Of a DNA stretch of 64,000 nt, positions 48,932 through 58,791 are shown piece after piece. Source of the DNA: Papaver somniferum (lineage: Eukaryota > Streptophyta > Magnoliopsida > Ranunculales > Papaveraceae); assembly GCF_003573695.1 (NCBI RefSeq), contig NC_039365.1, positions 80,487,082 through 80,551,081 on the forward strand, in the 5' to 3' direction. The notes beneath the pieces were generated by a model that was given only the letters and a program-made list of their open reading frames with translations, did not search any database and had not been told where the DNA came from. The position numbers and the translations under genes are program-made. Within the stretch, counting starts at the first letter, position 1. Each line of letters opens with the position of its first letter.

Positions 48932-49741
48932 TTGTATGATGATCTTATTATGAATCTTCCCATTGAGGCTAAGATTCCATTTAACCTTTGGACTTATTTC
49001 AACGTCTTCGGGGATGGCATCTCCACTATTGCTCTGACTCTTTAGGGATCCACTTCTATCCCTCTTTTGGTCACCAAGTATCCCAGGAATTTCCTGAGGT
49101 TACTCTGAACGTGCATTTCTCCGGATTGACCTTCATGTGATAGCTTAGAATATCTTCTTTAAATCCGTTAGATGATTCTTCGCTTCCTTGCTTTTAATAA
49201 GCATGTCGTCTACGTAGACTTCCAGTATCTTACCTATCCATTTATTGATGATTTTTCCTACTAATCGTTGGTATGTTTCCCCCGCGTTCCTCAGTCCAAA
49301 AGGCATCCTTGTATAACAATACAAGCCGCGTAGGGTGAAGAACGCAATATGCTCCTATCTTCCTCCGTAAGTGCAATTTGGTTATACCCAGATAACCATC
49401 CATGAAGGATAGCCTCCAGTGTCCTCGGTTGTATTGATCAATTGGTCAATGTTGGGCAGCGGGTAGCTGTCCTTGGGGCATGCTTTGTTGAGGTTACTAA
49501 AGTCGATGCAGATGCGCACGCCTCCGTTCTACTTAGGTACGATCACCATGTTGGATATCCAAGTAGGATATTTGACTTCTCGTATGAATCCTGCTGCTAG
49601 GAGCTTCTGCAACTCCTTTTCTACCGCCTCCTGGTAGATGTCTGATACTTTGCGGATGCGCTGCTTGAACGGTGCTGCTTCTGGTTTGATCCGGAGATGG
49701 TGTGAGACTAAGTCCGGGTCAATTCCTGGCATGTCTTCCAT
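48932..49741 (-). pseudogene. Tat reverse transcriptase, decayed
   Basis: The N-terminal part is open (49741-49529): HHLRIKPEAAPFKQRIRK and LLAAGFIREVKYPTWISN, a Tat signature. Further on, across frames, CIDFSNLNKACPKDSYPLP is readable near 49460-49515, RMPFGLRNAG near 49280-49310, and the polymerase box YVDD at 49216-49205. Multiple frame changes break it. Confidence 0.85.
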
Positions 49742-50315
49742 ATACCATGTGAAGATATATTCGTATTAATTGAGTAACTTCTGCAATTGCACCTCCTCGT
49801 CTTCCTCCAATAAAGTCCCGATGATAATCATCTTAGGATCCTTCTCCGGCCCGATTTTGATTTTCTTCGTTGGTTCCACCAGCGATAAAGTTGGATTTTG
49901 AGGCTGTAGAGGAGTGTATTTATGTAATTGTCATTTGGCGGAGGTATCCGCTACCGGCGTAGCGGAAGTACTGGCTTCGTTGGCTAAGGGGTATCGGGGA
50001 ACCACGAAGTCTCCGTTATTCACTTCATTTGCGTTCTCCCTTCATCTTTTTGATGCCTGTTGCTGCACTGCGACTCTCTCTTCGTTGATTCGGACCTCTG
50101 CTAGGTTGCATAGTCTTGCATCTTGTTGATCTCCTTTGATTTCCATCTCACCCATGGGTGTTGGGAACCTAAGTTACTGGTGGTAGGTTGAAGTTACCCC
50201 CTTAAGCAATGGACCCACAGTCTTCCCATAATGACATTGTAGGCAAAGGTGCCTCCACAACACAGAACCTTGTATTGGTTATTAAGGAACCTGAAGGTAC
50301 CTGTAAAACAATTTC

Positions 50316-50894
50316 TCATTTTGGTCTAGAGACTTCTCCGTTGAAACCATAGATTACGCAGGTGGATGAATCCATCTGCTCAGTTATTAAACACATAAGT
50401 ATGTAGGGTTCGTAGAACAATACGTTTAACGAGCTGCCCCCATCAATGAGGACCTTCGTAACATTCCATATGTAGATTGGATGAGTGATCACAAGCGGAT
50501 CATTATGCATCTCGACTTCCTGGTTGATGTATTTTGTTGAAAATGTCAATGGCGTGGCCATCCACTCCTCCCATGTGCTGTTTGGTGGTCCAGTTAGTTT
50601 AAACACTTCATGTGCTTCTATCTTCTTTGTGTTCCGAGCTAGTTCAAGGATATCTTTGAGTAGCTCCTCCTGAGCTTCGTTCGAGAATGTGATCATGTTG
50701 ATATACTTGTCGTCTTGTGGTAGCTCCGCCCTCTTCTTTGAAGTTTCATCAATGCTGGTATATGGTAGCTGCACATACTCCACGAGTTTGCCATCGTCTA
50801 TGAGTCGTTGAATTGTGTTCCTTAGATGGTAACATGCGTCAGTCATATGCCCGTAGTTCTGGTGATATGCACAATACTCCTTAGACTCCTTCAT
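50316..50894 (-). pseudogene. Tat gag C-terminus and protease
   Basis: A 192-codon frame. CAYHQNYGHMTDAC at residues 8-21 is the CX2HX4HX4C zinc motif of Tat gag. It is followed by a linker with TWEEWMATPLTFS and then the aspartic protease start VLIDGGSSLNVLF, with active-site Asp at residue 151 (50444). The frame ends in the protease body. Confidence 0.85.
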
Positions 50895-50955
50895 TTTATC
50901 TGGCTTCTTTCCCCTAGTGTTAGGGTATGAAAAGTCTGGTTCGCTCCTTCCTTGT

Positions 50956-51465
50956 TCAGGATGTGACAGAAGGTTGTGTTGAGCTTCGTGTAGACTTTAT
51001 CTGCAAAGTATTTCCTGCCTTTTCCTCTGCCTTTGGCGTTGCCGTACTTCGATATTTTTTCCCTAGAGTTGATTCTGCCCCAGCTTCGTTTTGCCTCTTG
51101 GGTTGCTCCAGAATTGGTTCCAGAGAGTTGGTTCGTTGCGGAGCAGCTGTTGCTTTGGTTTGTGCTCTGGGATTGTCCTTCTGGATCTCTTCAAGTCTGA
51201 TGTAGCGATCTTGAACGACCCAAATCTCCCCTTCGGAATCAAGGGTTCGGTTGTGGAGCTCCACGAAGATAGCTGATGTCCTATCAAGGCCATACTTATA
51301 GCAATTGATGCTAATATCTGGGTTGACTTCGTCGATTGATTGACACGTTTTCTGCCACCTATCTGTGTAATGCATCAATGTATCTCGGGGTCCGAAAGAT
51401 AAAGCAAATAGCCTATCTAACCCTGCCTTCGTCGTCTTGTTGTACATGTACGTCTCCAAGAACAC
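50956..51465 (-). pseudogene. gag: Tat gag core
   Basis: TKAGLDRLFALSFGPRDTLM, YTDRWQKTCQSIDEVNPDIS and the following helical stretch match the capsid region of Tat gag. The upstream continuation (about 51470-51900) is decayed; the string ARGGARRTRHDPNE is readable near 51870-51910. Confidence 0.75.
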
Positions 51466-51996
51466 AATTGAAAATCGCTCAAACGAGTTAATTGAATTTG
51501 ATGGTGGGTTGTCATACCATGCTAGTGTTGATCCTGTTAAGCTGGAGGGGAAGTACCTAAAAAGTACTACCTCGTAGTGTCATAGGTTAGCTGCGGGATC
51601 TGAGGTACCATTGTACGTCTGGAACGTAGGTACCGGGCATTTCGCAGGGATACGTTCCCTTAAAATGCGATTGGACAATGGAGAAGTTGTTGCTTCCTGG
51701 AGTACCTCCTCTAATATCGTACCTGCATGGCCAGTCTTCAATCCTTAGATTTATTTTCGCATCTATTTCATTTGCTTCATGACCATTTCCACGTTGTGAT
51801 TATCTATGGATAATGTTTCATCGTAATAAGATTGAGAGGGTTTGTAAGAAGGATCTGTCTCATTTGGATCGTGCCTTGTTCTCCTGGCTCCTCCTGGTGG
51901 GTGAACCCTTGGTGGGTTGAGACCACCCCTTTGGTGTCCGGAGATAGCTCCTTGATCATGCCTCTTTAAGGGAGGGTGAGTGTGGGAACCTTCGAT

Positions 51997-52437
51997 CTAT
52001 ACTTCCAACAAAGATTTTAGGTTCTGGTTCTCTTGAGCCATCATATGCATCACGTCCTCATGCTCCTTGTTGCGCAGTAATAGGGCGGCCACCTGTGCTG
52101 CCATTTTTTCTTCGTTGTTAACTCCGCCAACCTGAGGAGTACTGTCATCCGGGTCCTCAGAGTCTTCCACTTCTTTTTCTATTACTGGAGCATCAAGATT
52201 GATTTGAACAGGTGTTAGGTTTCCCAACACTCGTCTGTTAGGAGCTAAGGTTCTAGGTAGCCCTCCGTTAGCTACAGGAGGCTGCGTAACGTGAGTAGTC
52301 TCCGGTAATGGCATGTCGTAAAGTCGTTGTGCTCCAGATATTTTTCCCATCCCCTTAGCAGGAATAAGTGGTTGGTTGCCGTTCTTCTTGCTATCTCGCC
52401 TTGTCTGTCCTCTGCTTCGATTCTTTGATTTGCATGT
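51997..52437 (-). pseudogene. gag: Tat gag N-terminal part, split by C5
   Basis: An acidic, low-complexity N-terminal gag segment with a helical run (MAAQVAALLLRNKEHEDVMH). The frame runs backwards into solo LTR C5, so the true start is beyond it: a good candidate ATG is at 55312-55310 (MPKPSDVPSSSRP), 2.8 kb away. Confidence 0.65.
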
Positions 52438-55236
52438 TGAAAAGACGAGGGTACCCAAATATACCTCAATCTAAAACTTTTCCACCTATAAGTCCTTTCT
52501 TCCGAAAGTGATTGTCTATGGACTTAGTCGAGACAATACAAATAATCGGTATCACACTTCGAGTGATCGTTTATGGATACGAGATCGAGACAATACAATC
52601 AATGAAGTGTGTTTACTTATTAGGTTCGGACTTAACCAAACTTTAAGGGATAACTTATCAAGTAAATAGGAATTAACGTTTGTGTATTTTACTTCTAATT
52701 ATAATAAACAATTATAATTGTGGAAATAGAAAAGTAAAAGACACAGCAAGATTTTGTTAACGAGGAAACCGCAAATTCAGAAAAACCCCGGGACCTAGTC
52801 CAGATTGAATACTCTCAGAATTAAGCCGCTATACAAAATCTAAACCAACTTCGTATAGTTGAGACCAAGCAACTAACCCTATAGTTCACTTAGTTTCCTC
52901 AGTATCCCTGCGCCTCCAACTTCCAATAAGTCACGCACTTGGAAAAATTCCTTTGGTTCGTATTCCAAACAGTAAAGGAACAAAAAATTTGTTCGGTAAC
53001 AACTCTTTTCAACCAAGTGATATGAGTCTGGCAAAGTCTCTCTCGTTTGTCGCATAAACACCTTTATCGGGTCCTTAGATCTCTTTCTTACCAATCACCA
53101 TAGTGATTGTAAGCCTTAAGCAATCAACACTTTTAATCACAAAGAAGTGTGTTGATGTCGATCTACACAACTATCTAGTCAATCAATTATCACGAGGATA
53201 AATCGGACTATAGTCGGATCCCTTTCCAGCCGAAACAAGTATTGTGCACACCAAAGATTATGAACCCAAAAAGTCTTCTTGTCTTCAAGTCTTCTTTGAT
53301 CTTCAATAAACACCTGCACACAATCAACTGGAATATCTTGTGATCAACCACACACAGAACGGAGTCTGTTAACGTTGGATTATCACAAGACGTATTTAGA
53401 TGTACAAACAGTTCTAAAGATCCCCGTCGAAACTTCGATCTAGTTTGAGTGAATCTTATATCAGAAGAGAAGATTCTCAAGAACAAACAAACTAGGTGCA
53501 ATCAATGTTCAACCACCGTTAGTCAATCAAATCAATCGAAAACTAATAATAAACCGAAATTATCTAGTTTCCCACCAACGGTACTAATAGAGCTTCTCAA
53601 TCCCAAAAAAATCTTTAAACTGAGCGGCCGTAAGTGATTTCTCCTAATTAGGGTACTCTCCACTCCGATAGGCGGGTCCACTAGTAACAACACAACTGAG
53701 GTAGTTTTGCTAGCTCTGAGGATTAGTTTGCAAGAGAAGCAAACTTCAGTATTTATAGACAACGAAGTTTGGACACCAAGGAATTTCCGAAACCGAATAT
53801 TCTCAAAGATATGCAATAAGCACAGAATCGGTTTTGATAATTCTTGGAAATGCTTTGTCCAAATATTGACCGAAATTCACTTAGAAAAATCTATAATCAG
53901 TAAATGCACATTACTAATTATTATTTTCCAATCATATGATATTTAATTGCTGGATATTAAATACCACATAAAATCAAGAAACCTTTAATAAAAAAGATCC
54001 TCAATTAATTTTGATCCTGGGATTCTCCTTAGCTATCAAAGAATATCTTTGAACAATTAATGATAAGAGTTACAACTCGTGTTCAAAGAATGACGACATC
54101 CTTAATTTGTAAATCCTCTTTCATACTTACAATCTTGGAAACGAAAGCATTCGACTTCCAAGAACTATGTGATTGATCTTCCTATCAAATCACTAATCAT
54201 GGGTATCACGGTTCTACCAAACAAGTTTCGGTTCTACCTCATGTGAGTACTTTGCATAGTCACACTAGTTACCAAAATTCGGTTGACTAGGTACTAGGAT
54301 CGGTTCCCCATATATTATGGTAACTACCTGTAATTTGGTGTACATGTGCATAGGATCGGTTCCCCTCACTATTAATAACTTCTTGAACATGTTCATAGGA
54401 TCGGTTCCCCCCACACTAATAACGTGTGGCACCTCTTACAAGGATTTATTCCCCTCTTGCAAATTTACTTGCACCTCTTACTAGGACCGGTTCCCCTTTC
54501 ACTAATAAGTTACTGTTTGCAAGGTATCGACCATACCATCTTGAGTGATTACTTAAGATCGGTTTTACTAATAAAAGTTATACCAATAACTTAAGTCGGG
54601 CATCCGTGAATAGTTTTACCTACCACATAAACAAGTTTATGATAGGTTATACACATCACGCATATTGGTAGTTCAAAATAGATTTTCAATGAATAACATT
54701 ACCAATAAGCCTAGCGATTTCCCTTTCGATCCACAAACAAATTTGTGAACTTACTTCCTTTAAACGAATGTAAACAATGTTTCCTAGGATGAAATCTTCA
54801 CTCACACTCATACATAATCACAATAGCATTTAAACGATTATGCCGATATCTCATATACAAAGTTTAATGGTTAAGCAATAAACCTCGTACCGTATTCCTT
54901 AATACTATGTCTATCTAGAGTTTCATACACAGCTTCGCAGTTTCATTTTCAATATGCACGACTTGAAAGATACGTTAGGGAATGAAATATTTCAAGTCAA
55001 ATATTACTAGCCTCAAGAGGAAGGATGATTGTTGTTGTAGCTCCATACGTCTTCACCATCTTCGAGTCTTGTAATACTTGTAAGTCTCAAATCCTAATAC
55101 TTTTAAGCTAACCTATAAGAAGTTGACTCTAGTATATAATCAAGCGACTCTTTAAATGAGTTCTGGTTCACTAAAATATGACAACCAAAATTGACATATC
55201 AACGCTTGATGGGTTCAACCGAGCAATGCTCTAACA
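52438..55236 (-). mobile_element. Solo LTR C5, copia type
   Basis: 2799 bp, TGAAAAGACGAGGG to GCTCTAACA. The flanks are CATGT (52433-52437) and CACGT (55237-55241), a TSD with one substitution. Shared block at 52755-52803, TATAAATA at 53757-53750, minisatellite at about 54296-54500. There is no interior, so it is a solo LTR. Confidence 0.88.
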
Positions 55237-55875
55237 CACGTGACGAGTTATGTGACCTCCCTCAAGTAAAAACGGGTCTTGAACTTGATGGTACATCACT
55301 TGGTTTCGGCATACCTTAGGCTTTGTCCTGAAAACACGGAGTAAGGTGACAAGATACGATATTTTGGGCCTTTGTTAAAGTAGCAATTAATGCTCTGACA
55401 CAGAAGACGGCTAAGCAGCTTTTTAGAAAACTTATCCAAACGAGGTTTGAAAAGATGGGTATCTAATTTTTAAATGACCCCTGACGTGAAAAAGCGACAA
55501 TAAATGTTCACAAGAATCGAAAAAAGTATCAGATCCTTAAATATTTGAAGCTAGTAAATGTTTTTCAAGGTTTGTTCTCCTTAAACTTTCACTGAGATTC
55601 CCTAGTGTTCAGAGATACTCAGATCCAAAGGATACTTTGTCAGAAAAGGTTCTTCCTCATATGAGCAAAAGTTTAACGTTTTTTGAACACGTTTGGGAAA
55701 AAACTTTGTATATCTACAATGGTGCAAGTCTTTTGAGGCTAAGAACTCGAAGAACTTACGTAAAATATGAACATATCACTAAGAAGTGAGATCCATCATT
55801 TTTATACTAAGATCACTTTTTTCAAAAGAAAGTTTTGGGAAAACGAAAATCATAATAATAACTCAGACTTACGGA
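55237..55875 (-). other. Tat gag start and 5' leader
   Basis: Contains the likely gag ATG (55312-55310) and an untranslated leader up to the primer site. I see nothing else coding on either strand. Confidence 0.55.
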
Positions 55876-55893
55876 GCCTGTGTTATAGCGCCA
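55876..55893 (-). other. Tat primer binding site
   Basis: The minus strand TGGCGCTATAACACAGGC lies three bases from the LTR start TGTGACTATT. The TGGCGCTA start is common in Tat elements; I cannot name the tRNA with certainty. Confidence 0.6.
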
Positions 55894-55896
55894 AAC

Positions 55897-56800
55897 TGTG
55901 ACTATTAATTTTCCCATAGTATACGTAATGTATACAGCTCAGAGAATCTAATACCAAGTAGTAATGGTATCTCAGTTGAACTGATTTGTCTAAGTAATAA
56001 AAGGTACTCAAGATAAAGACAATAATAACGAGCAATACTGGCGTGATGTAAATACTACTAATTTATCAAGAGACACAAGAGATTACGTGGTTCGACTCTC
56101 GTCTACGTTCATGGGGTAATGAGTGATTGTTTGTGTTAAGTGTGGTTGTTACAAAGATTTTAAATGCTTCCCAAAGTAACAGAGAGAAATCAAGTTATAG
56201 TAAATACTTAAGTTCTAAACATTAAAGAGGTATAAGCTTAAGACTATATTTTTTTCTCTTAGGGTATTGAATGCCTTTATTTATTGGTGAAGCTTGGTAT
56301 TTATAGACCCTTCTGCTCCAGATATATCTTTTTTGTCTTTGGGTTCATCATATCCTGATATATCTTCCGTACAAATGGTACCTTCGTTCACCGCACACTT
56401 TCTCCAGTCGGACTCCGCCACCTCAGCTGACCCACGTTCCCTCGAGGACTACCCAGCCTTAGTACAAGCTGTACTTTCGTTCACCGCGATCCTTCGCTAG
56501 TCAGACTCTTCCACCTCACATCTATCCACGTGCTTTGGTTAAGCGTGTAGATAAGGGCTCGCTGCATTAAATACTGATTAGATATGTCAGCTTCCTCTGT
56601 CTCCTCACCAGCTGCCACATCTCTAGGCCAGGGTTTACTTTACCATCTAAGCCGTCGAGGTATGAATCCTCAAGATGGGGTAAAGTAGATCAGGAAGGTG
56701 TCTGTTGCTTCTCAAGTACTGGTGTACCACAAGAGCTACTTTGTTATCCTGCAGACGACCACTAAAACCGTGACACGTGCTCCACAAAATATTGGTATTC
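55897..56800 (-). repeat. Tat 5' LTR (right boundary uncertain)
   Basis: Begins TGTGACTATTAATTTTCCC on the plus strand next to the primer site. The far end is somewhere between 56700 and 56810, where E-type LTR sequence starts. A minus-strand TATAAATA is at 56305-56298. An imperfect duplication of about 100 bp (TTCGTTCACCGC at about 56382 and 56478, then CCACCTCA) lies at 56370-56530. Confidence 0.6.
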
Positions 56801-57841
56801 AAAATGATGATCAATCAATCATGAAATATAGTCAAATGAATCTAATTGTGTTTCATATAATTGTTCAATTGTTGAAAATCACATAGAAATATATATGATC
56901 CAATTGAAGCAAAATCGGAATAATTCATAATGTACAAAGTACAAGAATCAGTTCATGAACATTAAGCCACGGTTTGCAAAGATTGCATTCCTTATTTCAT
57001 AAATGTATTTGTTCATGAGTGTGAGAACATACTTGACTGATTTTAGAACTTTAACCACTCAATTTGCGAACGGGTATGCAAACTAAAGTTCCGGACTTCG
57101 GTCTTGTCCAACAGTTTGCAAATGGGTACGCAAACAGTCGTCCCGGACCTAACTCAGGTAGAAGCGTTCGCATACTGGTATGCAAACTTGGTTCCCAGAC
57201 TTCTCAGTTAAAATCGTTCGCATACTTGTATGCAAACTTGGTTTCGGACCTGAATCATACCAACACAGTTTGTACACTAAGTACGCATACTGTGATGTTT
57301 TCCGGACAAGGGTTTTAGTTCTAAACTCCCATTTCAATCATTGAAACATTCTTAGAAGATGAAAATGGCTGTTTCACACAAACCATTAGCTTATAAGCAA
57401 TTTTCAAGTGATCGAATGATCAATACGAAACTTTCCAAGTCTACATCAAATGATTGTCTTACACAAATCATGTAAGATGTTTCAAGGAAATTTCTACATG
57501 ATCAACTTTTGACTTATTATTTAGTTTCCAATAAATAAATTGTTTCCAACTAAACTCGTCAAGAATAATGTTGAATGTAGCTAAAGCAAAAAGCTACAAA
57601 CACATATTTCGAGAAATAGATAAGCGAGTTATACTCAGCTCGAAATAAAAAAATGTGTATGATATGAAAGTCTAAACCTCTATACGACTTTTGTCTGTGT
57701 GGTAGATAAGTTTTAGTCTCCACATACCTTTTTTTGATGAAGTTCCTCCGAGTTCTGCATTAGATCTCCATCTTCAGTTGTAAGTACCGTGAAGCCTAAA
57801 TCTCAACTACACAATCTATCTTAGTCTGAAACTCCTATAAG
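56800..57841 (-). repeat. E-type copia LTR fragment, minus orientation
   Basis: A related but distinct member of the E2/E5 LTR superfamily: AAGCCACGGTTTGCAAA, ATTTCGAGAAATAGATAAGCG, then CTTAGTCTGAAACTCC, after which it stops about 120 bp short of a normal LTR end. It contains repeated palindromes (see 57062-57240). Confidence 0.75.
57062..57240. repeat. Repeated palindromic motif in E-type LTR
   Basis: Four copies at roughly 50-60 bp spacing of a motif whose best forms are GCATACTGGTATGC (about 57170) and GCATACTTGTATGC (about 57222), each followed by AAACTTGGTT. Degenerate copies are CGAACGGGTATGCAAAC and CAAATGGGTACGCAAAC. Confidence 0.7.
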
Positions 57842-58791
57842 TAGGTCCGGGACGGATGTTTGCATACTCGTTTGCAAACGGATGGATAAGACCAAAGTCC
57901 GAAAGCTATAGTTTGTGTACATGTTTGCAAACTTAGTGGTTTAAGTTCTAAAATCGGTTAAGTATGATTTCCATACTCATGAACAAGTACATTTATGAAT
58001 TAAGGAATGCAATGTTTGCAAACCGTGGCTTAATGTTCATGAATTGATTCTTACGAATCAATCTGATTTTGATTCAATTGGTTCATATATATTTCTATGA
58101 GATAGTGAAGAATTGAACAAATCTATGTAAAACACATTTGGATTCATTTGATTATGTTTCATGATTGATTGATCTAGAAGTGTTAGATGAATGTGGTTAA
58201 GACAAAAGTGTTCATAGGGATAACTTCGGTTAACTGTTATTAAGCCAACTCAATATACATGTTTAGGTACGGTTACCCATATCTAAATGAAGGTATATTT
58301 CATTTGTGTGTAACAAGATAAGACCATCTAACAGTGGGGATATATTACTTTCATTTTAAACAGATTTATCTTGAATCTTAAATCAGGTTTTCATCTAACG
58401 GCGAATGTTGAATGCTTTTTTACTAAGCTATCGTAGATTTGATTGAAAGCAAGCCCTTATTTTAAAGATTGTATAAGGGAGAACTCTAGCAACAGGAAAG
58501 CCTAATCCCGACAATTTCCTATGTCCTAGTTGCGACTAGAGTCGATTCTCCTTTAACCTAGGTTTTTCCAAAACCACTATAGGTTAAGGACTTGAAGACT
58601 TCATTCGGGATTCGTGAAGCCAGATCCAACTATTTTCTCTGTAGTTGCGTATTCTGATCTTACTTGTTCTATCTTATTGAGTACTAAGATTTTCTCGAGA
58701 TTTATCTCCGATAGGTAAGATATAAAAAGTAATCACAAAGCTCTTCGTCTCATTCTTTGCGATTCTACAATAACTTCTTCTACTACCATAT
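57842..58791 (+). repeat. E-type copia LTR fragment, plus orientation
   Basis: Its first about 210 bp are the reverse complement, at about 80 percent by eye, of 56940-57160. It continues to TTCTACTACCATAT, where E5 is inserted; the remainder should resume right of E5, beyond the window. Confidence 0.8.

Larger units (their letters stand above)
48343..56800 (-). mobile_element. Tat-clade Ty3/gypsy element (5' half), interrupted by D and C5
   Basis: On the minus strand the order is LTR (from about 56800 to 55897), primer site, gag, protease, RT, RNase H and a second RNase H, which is cut by LTR D at 48342. Integrase and the 3' LTR should lie left of the window. Solo LTR C5 interrupts gag near its start. 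Coding frames are heavily decayed and the RT has no long open frame, so this is one of the oldest layers. Confidence 0.85.

Noticed and set aside
56294..56500. 68-codon plus-strand frame in the Tat LTR
   Set aside because: Lies in LTR sequence across an internal duplication and is opposite to the element's strand; probably chance.
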